Under the pieces are notes generated by a model. It was not told the origin of the DNA and ran no database searches. It saw nothing but the letters and a program-made list of their open reading frames with translations. The position numbers were made by a program, and so were the translations under genes. Below are positions 16,677 through 23,186 of a stretch of DNA of 23,186 nucleotides, one piece after another (within the stretch, counting starts at the first letter, position 1; every line of letters starts with the position of its first letter). Origin of the DNA: Calditrichota bacterium. Lineage in GTDB: Bacteria > Calditrichota > Calditrichia > RBG-13-44-9. The stretch is from positions 1 to 23,186 of the forward strand of contig JAFGSO010000457.1 in the NCBI GenBank assembly GCA_016934605.1. The letters run 5' to 3'.

Positions 16677-16833
16677 AGGACTTCTCCCGTGATACATTAT
16701 CCTCACGCTCCTCAACTCATCCCCCATTCCCTTCTCCTTCTAAGAGTATGGGTGCACATTGGTGTATATTCTATCGATAATGCTCATTTTATCCGGTTTA
16801 CTTTGTCTCCACTCTCTTTGGAATGGAAAGCCT

Positions 16834-16860
16834 GACCCTACCTGCCGGGAGGTAATGGTC
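16834..16860. repeat. Nested hairpin downstream of the CHAT gene
   Basis: GACC (16834-16837) pairs with GGTC (16857-16860); inner TACCT (16839-16843), loop GCCGGG, AGGTA (16850-16854). It starts 17 bases past the CHAT stop codon. No T-run follows. The GCCGGG loop on a 5-bp stem is the same as at 5144-5159. Possibly an RNA 3'-end structure of the CHAT transcript or a small palindromic repeat. Confidence 0.35.
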
Positions 16861-16876
16861 GAGTTGAGTTTAGTAT

Positions 16877-18754
16877 TCATTCCCAGTCCCCCAGCACGAT
16901 GAACGGTGCCCAGAAGTAGGGATGCGAGTAATTCAGTTTCTCATAATTCTGCTGAACTACAGCTCCTGAAATCATTTCACGCTGTGCTGCAGCCAGTGCC
17001 TCCGCTTTATTCATCTGTTTCAGATTTTCATAGAACCTCGCCATGAGTACGGCGGTAGAAACATCCGCCACTTCCCACAGACTGGCCACCACGCTGGGTG
17101 TACCGGCATAGATGAAAGCCCTGCTCAGACTCACCAGATCATCCCCGCGGGGTATGGTCACAGTATGGCCGCTCCCGAGGGCCGTTTCACAGGCACTGAG
17201 TCCCACCAGATAGGCATTCAGGTCCAATCCGAATATTTCATGCACTTCCAGATTACCATCATCTGCCCCTCCCTCCGCCAGTGCCAGTCGTGAAAATAAC
17301 GGGTTGGACCTGTTGAAATATGCCGTCGTTGCAAAATGCAGCAACCGGTATTTCCCCCCATGATTTTTAACAAATTCCTCAGTAGCGTTACTATTCAGAA
17401 AACATTCCGCACCCGAACCAAAACTGGCGGCAATATCCGTAACCTCTTTTTCGGACATGGGAAGCTGACGCACATGAGGCGCCATCAGAAGAAGATTGTC
17501 CTTTTTGCCCCGATTTTTATCCTTGCAGAAACTCAACAGACTGGCTGAGGGAGAATAGGAAATGGTATAATCTTCAACCAGGAATCGCTGCCTCCGGTCT
17601 ATTTCTTCCCGATTTTCTCCGGTAATCAGGAGGACCTGAAAAGGCAGATTATGCAGGATTCCCTGCGGAACAATAATCAGGTGAGATTTTCCCGCAAGTA
17701 AACCAGCTATTTCAACCGGCAAGATGAGCACATCATACAGCTCCCGTAGCGGAACTTTCCAGTGTTCTTCAGTCAGTTTTTTTTCATCCATATAGCGAAC
17801 TGCTGTCCCAAGAAAGAGTGTTATTCTGCCGCGGATAAAATCTCGACCGTGTGGATTAACCAGCACCTGCAGATTTTCCCGGGTCAAAGCAAAAATAATG
17901 GTGTTGGTACCGGTCATCATATATTCAAGCAACACTGCATTCTCCGGAATTATCTGTTTCAACTCCGCACTATTCAGTGGATCAACACGTATCATGGAAG
18001 CATATTCGGGATTTCGTAACTCGAGATCCAGCAGCAGTCTCTGGTATTCATCCTGCGCTTCCTGCAATGATTTCTGATAGGTATCCAGGGCAGTTCCCCG
18101 AATACGCCCGTAGTGACCTTCACTTTCCCGTGAAATCTGTTTAAATAGTTGAAGAATTCGGCATCGCAGCATATGCTCACGTTCAATCTGCTGCCGGGTC
18201 TTCTCAACCTGAGAGCTGATTTTACCATTTCCCAGCAGATCCAGCAGGTTTCGCGCCCGGGCCCGCTCCACATACTGAAAAGCGTCCTCCTCCCTGCCCA
18301 TCTCCAGCAAAAGAGTGATCATCGATTCGTAAACTTGGTAGCGTTCGTGAACCACACCGGCTTTTAATTCCTGTACCCTCGCACTGCCGCGAATTTCTTC
18401 AATGGTGGCAATGGCCGCCCGGAAGGAGAAATAGGCACGTTCCTCATCACCCCGCTCCTGCCACAGCTGACCCTGTCCGTAATACAACTGCCAGCGAAGT
18501 TCAGGATCGTTGAATTCCTCCAGAATGGCCAGACCCTCTTCATAATTTTTTGCTGATTCATCCAGTTCATCTTGCTTCAGATAAAAATCACCCAGTTGTA
18601 ATCGCAACCAGGCTTGCAGGCGAATTTCACCCAGTTCTTCTGACAGATTCAAGGCAGTATCCCAGTCCTGCAGTGCCTTCTGCCGGTTCTTGTCAAGACT
18701 GGATAGATAAGCCAGGTTGGACAGATTGACACATCGACCCCATTTTTCACCCAA
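16877..18754 (-). CDS. TPR-CHAT (caspase-like) protein, C-terminal part of an interrupted gene
   Basis: 625 codons from a TTG; there is no ribosome site and no ATG for over 140 codons, so an independent start is not credible. The frame is the same as that of the gene at 18800-20200 and is continuous with it except for one TAA. Residues 1-170 are TPRs, about 180-245 a coiled-coil-like linker, and about 330-623 a CHAT domain, the HetF-associated caspase/separase relative that usually cuts proteins. Diagnostic segments: LIIVPQGILHNLPFQ, LVGLSACETALG with Cys522, RGDDLVSLSRAFIYAGTPSVVASLW. The catalytic His of the usual ATHG is absent: residues 475-478 read ATTA. Proteolysis is therefore doubtful. 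With the upstream part it would be about 1107 residues, with a signal peptide, acting outside the cytoplasm. It follows the sigma/anti-sigma pair. Confidence 0.8.
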   Translation of the reverse strand: MGEKWGRCVNLSNLAYLSSLDKNRQKALQDWDTALNLSEELGEIRLQAWLRLQLGDFYLKQDELDESAKNYEEGLAILEEFNDPELRWQLYYGQGQLWQERGDEERAYFSFRAAIATIEEIRGSARVQELKAGVVHERYQVYESMITLLLEMGREEDAFQYVERARARNLLDLLGNGKISSQVEKTRQQIEREHMLRCRILQLFKQISRESEGHYGRIRGTALDTYQKSLQEAQDEYQRLLLDLELRNPEYASMIRVDPLNSAELKQIIPENAVLLEYMMTGTNTIIFALTRENLQVLVNPHGRDFIRGRITLFLGTAVRYMDEKKLTEEHWKVPLRELYDVLILPVEIAGLLAGKSHLIIVPQGILHNLPFQVLLITGENREEIDRRQRFLVEDYTISYSPSASLLSFCKDKNRGKKDNLLLMAPHVRQLPMSEKEVTDIAASFGSGAECFLNSNATEEFVKNHGGKYRLLHFATTAYFNRSNPLFSRLALAEGGADDGNLEVHEIFGLDLNAYLVGLSACETALGSGHTVTIPRGDDLVSLSRAFIYAGTPSVVASLWEVADVSTAVLMARFYENLKQMNKAEALAAAQREMISGAVVQQNYEKLNYSHPYFWAPFIVLGDWE

Positions 18755-18799
18755 TTCGGAATAGATGTCCAGCGCCTGCCCATAACAGTTCCCTGCCTG

Positions 18800-18802
18800 T
18801 TA
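18800..18802 (-). other. In-frame TAA interrupting the TPR-CHAT gene
   Basis: On the minus strand the reading is KTGNN, TAA, QAGNCYGQALDIYSELG. Compared with a typical repeat of the same protein (LGDYPRAGQYFREALSIHREL), the stop replaces one residue in the loop between the two helices of a TPR and the repeat phase is kept. No base is gained or lost. One change from CAA, GAA or AAA would explain it. TAA is used as a true stop by other genes here (for example at 5384 and 10057), so a changed genetic code is unlikely. Confidence 0.85.
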
Positions 18803-20200
18803 ATTGTTTCCCGTTTTCAGATGAGCATTACCGATTTTGGCTAAAGCACTGGCTTCACCGGATCTGTCACCAATCTGACGATGTTTATCCAGAGACGTTT
18901 GAAGTGTTTCCATGGCTCTTTCATGGTCTCCCATCACCAGATATACTTCACCCAGTGCATCAAGCCAGTGGGCTTCGCCATGAATGTGACCCATCTCCGA
19001 ATGAATTCTCGCGGCCTCCTGATAGGATTGAATCGCTCTGGCATATTCACCCTGATAGGTATACATTTCCGCCAGGCGGCCCAGTTGATAGGCTTCGCCC
19101 TCCTGGTAACCCAGCTCACGATGAATCGATAAGGCTTCCCGGAAATATTGTCCGGCTCTGGGATAATCCCCCAGACTGAGATATATTATTCCGATATTTC
19201 CCAGATCGTTCCCTTCACCCTTGCGGTCTCCCTGTTCCCTCCTGATGGCCAGGGCTTCTTCATATATCTCCAGTGCTTCCGGGTAATTTCCCAGATTGAT
19301 CTGAACGTTGGCCAGATTGGCCAGATTTTTACCCGTTCCCCGGATATTGTCTATTTCGCGGTTCAGATCCAGGGCACTCCGATAATGTTTTACGGCGAGT
19401 TGATATTCACCAATCTCTTCCCGAACCATACCCAGATTATTATAGTCAGCAGCCAGGCCACGACGGTCATTAAGTTCCTGACGAATCTCAATTGCCTGTG
19501 TATAGTAGGAGATGGCAGTAGCATAGTCACTTTTATCATTATAAACGCTGGCGATATTGCCCAGCCGGTTCCCGATGCGCCGCTTATCTCCGATTTTTTT
19601 GAGAATGTCGAGGGATTTGTGATAGAACTCCAGCGCCGTATCAAAATCCCCCAGATAAAAGTGACAGGCCCCGATATTTCCCAGCAGAGCGGCTTCTTCA
19701 TCGATATCGGAAATGCGGCGGGCCAGATCCAGTGCGCTTCTGTATCTTTCCAGAGCTCCCCGAAAATTACCCCGGTAAAAATCATTTTTACATGCCGTTT
19801 TGGATTGAATGATTTGAGATTTTATTTCAAGATCGGTTTCATTTAATTTATTGAATCGGTTTGCCTTACTGACATAAAACCCGTCACTGAATACATCCTG
19901 GTAGTGATTGGCTAAATCTTTTGCCAGGATACAGTCGACCTGTCCCTCTGAAATGTCTCCCCGGGCCTGTTTAACGATCCCGGAATCCAGCAGCGATTCA
20001 ATAAAGTTAATTGCTTCCCCGCGCTGCGCTTTCAGTAACTGATGAATCCGCGGGATATCATGTCCCAGCTGAGCCCTATATAGTTGAGCCCCGTAATCTT
20101 CCTGTGCAGAATTCTGGGCAAAAGAATTGATTACGAGCCGGCAAAGCAGAAAACCAAATATAAACAAGCAGGTCTTAAAATTCAGGTGATTCCGTTCCAC
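18800..20200 (-). CDS. Exported TPR protein, N-terminal part of the interrupted TPR-CHAT gene
   Basis: 466 codons from the GTG at 20200, preceded by a perfect GAGGTGA six bases away. The TTG at 20206 abuts that site and cannot be used. Signal peptide about 10-28 (CLFIFGFLLCRLVINSFAQ) implies export. Residues from about 130 are a run of 40-residue TPRs of the TPR_12 type (NNLGMVREEIGEYQLAVKHY and so on), with the GDY-RA--Y--EAL pattern; these form a superhelical protein-binding scaffold. The end (HLKTGNN) is in the middle of a TPR, as expected from truncation rather than a natural terminus. The gene starts 31 bases after the anti-sigma stop, so the two are probably co-transcribed, and the TPR array could receive or transmit signals to its extracytoplasmic domain (inference). 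Confidence 0.8.
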   Translation of the reverse strand: MERNHLNFKTCLFIFGFLLCRLVINSFAQNSAQEDYGAQLYRAQLGHDIPRIHQLLKAQRGEAINFIESLLDSGIVKQARGDISEGQVDCILAKDLANHYQDVFSDGFYVSKANRFNKLNETDLEIKSQIIQSKTACKNDFYRGNFRGALERYRSALDLARRISDIDEEAALLGNIGACHFYLGDFDTALEFYHKSLDILKKIGDKRRIGNRLGNIASVYNDKSDYATAISYYTQAIEIRQELNDRRGLAADYNNLGMVREEIGEYQLAVKHYRSALDLNREIDNIRGTGKNLANLANVQINLGNYPEALEIYEEALAIRREQGDRKGEGNDLGNIGIIYLSLGDYPRAGQYFREALSIHRELGYQEGEAYQLGRLAEMYTYQGEYARAIQSYQEAARIHSEMGHIHGEAHWLDALGEVYLVMGDHERAMETLQTSLDKHRQIGDRSGEASALAKIGNAHLKTGNN

Positions 20201-20206
20201 AGTCAA

Positions 20207-20213
20207 TCACCTC
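20207..20213 (-). promoter_or_regulatory. Shine-Dalgarno site deciding the TPR-CHAT start
   Basis: GAGGTGA on the minus strand (TCACCTC on plus), a seven-base match to the 16S anti-SD. It is six bases from GTG 20200 and zero bases from TTG 20206, which selects the GTG. Confidence 0.65.
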
Positions 20214-20231
20214 AGAGTAATTATGAACAGA

Positions 20232-21095
20232 TCATTTATTATTAAGCCTGAAACTGGCCATATCTGACACAATTGAACCGCCATGTTCAAGTAAACATTC
20301 CACCTGCCAGAAGTAAGTTGTCGAAGATTTCAGGTGAATTTCCGGAGGAAGCCGTAATTTTATATTGGGAGTATTCTCTTCCCAGATAATATCACCCTGT
20401 TCGCTCAAAAGTAAAATATTATAAGAATCGGTATTCGGAACCTGAGTCCAGGAAAATTCAATAATTTCACTATTTATGGTACTGCGGTCAGAAGGTGAAA
20501 GCAGCTGGATGGGTGGCATGTTTTGAATGACTGCAGGCTCCCGTGTCTGGAAGGTGGCATTTGGAATAAACTGCTGGTGATCCAGCACTCCGACCAGAAT
20601 GATCAGCAAAATAATCGTTGCAGCAGCATAATATACCGGACGAGGTATATGGAATAACCAGCGGGTACCTGTAATTTTATCCTGAAACTCGGATTTGATT
20701 TTTTGAAAATACCGTTCAATCTTTGAGCTGATTTCATTTCTAACGGGTAACAGATTTTCTGATTTCAGATCATTCAGAAATTTCTCCAGAGAAATCAGTT
20801 CATCCATGCAATCAGGACATTCCACCAGATGATCAGTGATTTCTCTCCGGGCAGAACCGGACAGATGGTTCTCCAGATAGTCGAGCAACTGTATTTCATT
20901 TAAACACTCAGCTTTATTTTCTCCCCGGCGGGCCATTGAAGGATATTGCACTATTGCGGTTAAATGCAGATAGTCTTTCATCATTTTTTGACACTTTGCA
21001 CATGATTCAAGATGTTGTGTAATTTCTGCAATTTCGTTTTCATCCAGTAATTCGTTTCGGTAGGAAATCAGACGGGACAGACTGAGGCATTTCAT
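20232..21095 (-). CDS. Membrane anti-sigma-like protein with two zinc-finger modules and extracytoplasmic Ig/FN3 domain
   Basis: 287 residues. Two zf-HC2-type anti-sigma zinc-binding modules in tandem: Cys3 with HLESCAKC (His28, Cys32, Cys35), and Cys64 with HLVECPDC (His89, Cys93, Cys96). These normally clamp a sigma factor in the cytoplasm. A coiled-coil-like stretch at 105-145 leads to one membrane helix at about 153-171 (PVYYAAATIILLIILVGVL). Outside, residues about 190-284 form an Ig/FN3-like domain (IQLLSPSDRSTINSEIIEFS, then TYFWQVECLLEHGGSI). Usual anti-sigmas have one zinc module, so the duplication is notable. AAGGA lies eight bases before the ATG. The sigma gene is 335 bases upstream and the exported TPR-CHAT gene 31 bases downstream, fitting a sigma/anti-sigma/sensor unit in which an envelope signal frees the sigma (inference). 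Confidence 0.85.
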   Translation of the reverse strand: MKCLSLSRLISYRNELLDENEIAEITQHLESCAKCQKMMKDYLHLTAIVQYPSMARRGENKAECLNEIQLLDYLENHLSGSARREITDHLVECPDCMDELISLEKFLNDLKSENLLPVRNEISSKIERYFQKIKSEFQDKITGTRWLFHIPRPVYYAAATIILLIILVGVLDHQQFIPNATFQTREPAVIQNMPPIQLLSPSDRSTINSEIIEFSWTQVPNTDSYNILLLSEQGDIIWEENTPNIKLRLPPEIHLKSSTTYFWQVECLLEHGGSIVSDMASFRLNNK

Positions 21096-21226
21096 TCTTC
21101 AAATCCTTTTTTTGGTCTCTATTATTAGGAAACGGACACGAGGAAGATTTTTTGCACATTTTTTTGAAAAAAATAAAAAAAAGTTTCTGATAATGATTCC
21201 CGTCGCACAAGCAGAATTATCCGGTA

Positions 21227-21246
21227 TGTCAAAATTTATTTTGACG
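21227..21246. promoter_or_regulatory. 20-bp palindrome, copy 1 (degenerate)
   Basis: TGTCAAAAT-TT-ATTTTGACG. Arms match at eight of nine positions. It is the copy nearest the anti-sigma gene, whose ATG is 131 bases away. Likely operator for a dimeric regulator of that transcription unit (inference). Confidence 0.6.
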
Positions 21247-21269
21247 GAGCTGCAGTTCCGGGTGTTTTC

Positions 21270-21289
21270 TGTCAGAATAAATTCTGACA
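21270..21289. promoter_or_regulatory. 20-bp palindrome, copy 2
   Basis: TGTCAGAAT-AA-ATTCTGACA, perfect 9-base arms. Its centre is 43 bp from that of copy 1, about four helical turns, so bound dimers would lie on the same face. A further imperfect palindrome CGGAGCTGCAGTTCCG (21245-21260) lies between them. Confidence 0.7.
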
Positions 21290-21391
21290 AACCCTTGTCC
21301 AGGATATATTATCTTTACTGGCACTCGTTCTATTTTATCCAGGATCTAGCCTACCTTTCTTGATCCTCTATTGAATCGTTCCCGTGTCTAT

Positions 21392-21411
21392 TGTCAGAAT
21401 AAATTCTGACA
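21392..21411. promoter_or_regulatory. 20-bp palindrome, copy 3
   Basis: Identical to copy 2 and extended by one matching base pair on each side (21391-21412). It lies 19 bases past the sigma stop codon. On the minus strand it is followed by GACACGGGAACG, where GGGAAC resembles an ECF -35 element; no convincing -10 is seen. The spacer 21096-21430 otherwise holds an A/T-tract at about 21149-21184 and no gene. Confidence 0.7.
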
Positions 21412-21430
21412 ATCCAGGTAATAGAGGGAA

Positions 21431-22306
21431 TTAAAATGCACTCAGGTCAGAGGAATCAATATTATGTTTTTTAAATTCCTGCTGCAGAAATTCAAGGGCT
21501 TTATGAAGTTTACGATGAACCTTCCAGATATTTTTCATTTTCAGCAGGCGGGCAATTTCCTGCAGGGTCATATTACGGTAAAAATGAAGCTGAATGATAA
21601 TCCGCTCCTCCGAAGGAAGTCTCCGAAAAATGTCCTGAATAATTCCTTTTGAAGCATTTTGGAGAAGATGGTCTTCCGGAGTCAGATTATTTTGAGAAGC
21701 GGTATTTCCGCCGGAAATCTGATAAACGTTATTCTCAAGCACATTAAGCGGCAGATCCGGCAGAATTTTGTGCCAGTGATCTTTAAGTTTCCAGCGGCTG
21801 TTTTTCTCAAGAAGCAAATTTATTCGGCTCATATGCTCCCCAAACTCTTTTTCCGATATTTCATCACCAAATCTGGTTTTTACTATTTCCAATATCGTCT
21901 GATGGGAATAGCCTTTTCTATATCGGCAGGTAAAAATGAATTGATCTATTCGGGGAAGCTCTTTTATACATTTAAGCAGTCGTGTTCGTCCTTGCTTCTT
22001 CCTGAACCAGTCCATGCAGCTATTTCTGACGACCACGGCTATCCAGGTTTCAAAATCATAAACGCGTTTTTTGTTGAAATAGGACTGAAGTTTATGGTAA
22101 TCGTTCATTCTCAGCTGATCCAGAGTATAAGTGTACAATTCCATCCGGTCATCCTGATCGCTCACAAATCGATTTATCACCTTTCTTACCAGATCCCCAT
22201 ACCGCTCCAAAAATATTTTCCAGCTCTGTTCGCGGTCTTCCCGGAAAATATCAATCCAAAACTTTTCAGTAGGTCGGGTCATTTTCAATGTGTAGTATAA
22301 ACTCAT
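21431..22306 (-). CDS. ECF-like sigma-70 family factor with long linker
   Basis: 291 residues from the ATG at 22306; a TTG at 22312 and an ATG at 22282 are alternatives, none with a clear ribosome site. Sigma region 2 at about 34-108 (FLERYGDLVRKVINRFVSDQ, then DFETWIAVVVRNSCMDWFRK for promoter melting and -10 contact). Region 4 at about 218-280 (RRLPSEERIIIQLHFYRNMT, then LQEIARLLKMKNIWKVHRKL, a helix-turn-helix). Classical ECF factors have 170-200 residues. The extra 100 residues between contain ELPRIDQFIFTCRYRKGYSH, then an ILEIVKTRFGDEISEKEFGE stretch, which looks like a second, divergent region-4-like helix-turn-helix. No region 3 or 1 is seen. Presumed partner of the zinc-finger protein downstream; its regulon is unknown, but the palindrome spacer is an obvious target region. 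Confidence 0.85.
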   Translation of the reverse strand: MSLYYTLKMTRPTEKFWIDIFREDREQSWKIFLERYGDLVRKVINRFVSDQDDRMELYTYTLDQLRMNDYHKLQSYFNKKRVYDFETWIAVVVRNSCMDWFRKKQGRTRLLKCIKELPRIDQFIFTCRYRKGYSHQTILEIVKTRFGDEISEKEFGEHMSRINLLLEKNSRWKLKDHWHKILPDLPLNVLENNVYQISGGNTASQNNLTPEDHLLQNASKGIIQDIFRRLPSEERIIIQLHFYRNMTLQEIARLLKMKNIWKVHRKLHKALEFLQQEFKKHNIDSSDLSAF

Positions 22307-22740
22307 TACCAAAAGATTTCTAAAAACCAGATTGCAGAATATTCATTACAAACGGATATAAATTGGATTTTACTGCCGGATTGGATGTTCAGGGTGTACG
22401 GAATGGAGGAGGGAAATGAGATCCATATTGAATATTGAGGAATTTTCCGGCAGAACGATGATCCTTCAGACATGATTGTCCAGGCACGTTAGTGAAACAA
22501 ATCCTGATATATGAAAACACATCCCAAATTACGGATGTCGCCCAAATCAAGAGTATTCGCTGTGCCTCAGAAAAAAGCCGGTCTCTGTTTTCGTCTCAAG
22601 AGGTGGAAGCAGTTCATCATGCCGGATAGATCCAGGAACAAATCGATTCACACTTTCCAATATTCAATATGATATAATATGCGAAAAAATATTAATTCAG
22701 TCAAGTATATTACGGACTATCATAAAATTTTGCAATTTGG
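22307..22740. other. Gene-free region upstream of the sigma gene
   Basis: No ORF with coding character on either strand. It should hold the sigma promoter on the minus strand; no -10/-35 pair stands out. It contains the 14-bp inverted repeat pair listed separately and a 20-codon frame with a strong GGAGGAGGG site (22416-22475) that I do not accept as a gene. Confidence 0.6.
22424..22671. repeat. 14-bp perfect inverted repeat bracketing 248 bp
   Basis: CATATTGAATATTG (22424-22437) and CAATATTCAATATG (22658-22671) are exact reverse complements, 220 bp apart. Layout is that of a small MITE-like element, but no target-site duplication is evident and the sequence is AT-rich, so chance is not excluded. 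Confidence 0.35.
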
Positions 22741-23127
22741 GGATCAGACGCAGAGAGCATAGAGGAGGCGTAGAAGCTCATGATGAAAGGCTGAAGGTGA
22801 AAAAACAAGAAAACAAGATACAAGATACAAGAATACAGGAAATTGAATACAAAATATTCGAATATTCTGCCTATCCATAATACTGTCCTGAAGGGACAGT
22901 TGAATCTGACCAGCGACATTTATCGCTGGGTAAAAATTAACGCATCCATCCAATCCGTGCCGCAGGCACGGAATGAAAAGAAGTTGGGAGTACATACCAG
23001 GAAGCAGTCAAAAGATTCCCGACTCCCTGAGCCTCTGCGCCCCTGTTCCTCTGAGCCATGAGCCTTTGCGCCTCTGAGCCCTTGAGCCCCTGATCCTTTC
23101 CTTTTCCCTTTTCCCTTTAGCCTGTTT
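22741..23127. repeat. Heptamer repeats before the right-edge sorting-domain gene
   Basis: ACAAGAT, ACAAGAT, ACAAGAA, TACAGGA at 22814-22841; TGAGCCT/TTGCGCC-type words at about 23028-23085; then CCCCTGATCC-TTTCC-TTTTCCC-TTTTCCC-TTTAGCCTG at 23087-23125, almost the same as 2257-2293. No gene is supported here. Confidence 0.7.
22882..22971. repeat. Three consecutive 7-bp-stem hairpins (REP-like cluster)
   Basis: ACTGTCC-TGAAG-GGACAGT (22882-22900); CCAGCGA-CATTTA-TCGCTGG (22910-22929); CCGTGCC-GCA-GGCACGG (22955-22971). All stems are 7 bp and perfect, with different sequences. Same architecture as 1911-1968, and likewise embedded in heptamer-repeat DNA. Confidence 0.65.
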
Positions 23128-23186
23128 TCACCGCATTAAAATCATCTTTTTAGTCTCCAGAAATCCCTCCGCCTCCAGTTTATACA
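23128..23186 (-). CDS. C-terminal end of another T9SS-sorted protein, cut by window edge
   Basis: Only the last 19 codons are present; the stop TGA is at 23128-23130. The residues YKLEAEGFLETKKMILMR are identical to the end of the protein at 2297-4945, which continues a type A sorting domain. The DNA is also nearly identical to 2297-2355, including the downstream flank. The protein itself lies beyond the right edge, and nothing can be said of its function. Confidence 0.8.
   Translation of the reverse strand, partial: YKLEAEGFLETKKMILMR

Noticed and set aside
18800..18802. Alternative genetic code with TAA as sense
   Set aside because: TAA terminates other genes here at natural domain ends (5384, 10057).
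19148..19846. 232-codon plus-strand frame
   Set aside because: Antisense shadow of the TPR gene; the periodic codon structure of the TPRs keeps the opposite frame open. No domain or ribosome site.
21392..21411. Palindrome copy 3 as the sigma-gene terminator
   Set aside because: It is AT-rich, has only a 2-base centre and no T-run, and identical copies occur away from any gene end.
21659..22300. 213-codon plus-strand frame
   Set aside because: Antisense to the clearly recognisable sigma factor; no coherent protein character.
22416..22475. 20-codon frame after GGAGGAGGG on the plus strand
   Set aside because: The site is strong but only two or three bases from the ATG, and the peptide is too short to judge without homologues.

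Overview
Organism. Every gene sits on the minus strand, so transcription runs from the right end to the left end of the window. Three genes end in a FlgD-like Ig domain with the YPNPFNP motif typical of type IX secretion (T9SS, type A) sorting domains, and a fourth such C-terminus is cut by the right edge. This points to the Fibrobacterota-Chlorobiota-Bacteroidota (FCB) superphylum. Several genes have strong Shine-Dalgarno sites (GAGG, GGGAG, GAGGTGA), which is atypical for Bacteroidota proper. Together with the domain style this suggests a Calditrichota/KSB1/Marinimicrobia/Ignavibacteria-like lineage; that placement is inference.

Right part (16.9-22.3 kb), regulatory block. An ECF-like sigma factor with an unusually long linker is followed by a 335-bp spacer carrying three copies of a 20-bp palindrome, then a membrane anti-sigma-like protein with two HxxxCxxC zinc-finger modules and an extracytoplasmic Ig/FN3-like domain. 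Next comes an exported TPR-CHAT (caspase-like) protein, whose reading frame is broken by a single in-frame TAA and whose catalytic His is replaced.

Middle (5.4-16.7 kb), large exported proteins. Two paralogues share an N-terminal block (signal peptide, carboxypeptidase-regulatory-like domain, an internal sorting-like FlgD domain, a Big_5 domain). One continues into a right-handed beta-helix, the other into 14 repeats of about 54 residues. They are followed by a Reg_prop propeller protein with 20 full repeats plus two complementary half repeats and a C-terminal sorting domain, then a serine-hydrolase-fold protein that has lost its catalytic residues, also with a sorting domain.

Left part (1-5 kb). 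A five-bladed glycosidase-like propeller fused to a beta-helix and a sorting domain, a polytopic membrane protein, and a truncated exported protein possibly of the peptidase MA-like group.

Intergenic DNA. Gaps at 1741-2296, 4946-5383 and 22313-23127 contain several unrelated families of 7-bp tandem repeats, clusters of 7-bp-stem hairpins, and a recurring CCTGATCC-TTTCC-TTTTCCC tract that leads into near-identical sorting-domain 3' ends.

How it may work together (inference). The sigma/anti-sigma pair probably controls a cell-surface or envelope programme in which large propeller, helix and Ig proteins are exported. Two catalytic-looking members (CHAT and serine hydrolase) look inactive, so binding or scaffold roles, or decay, are more likely than catalysis.
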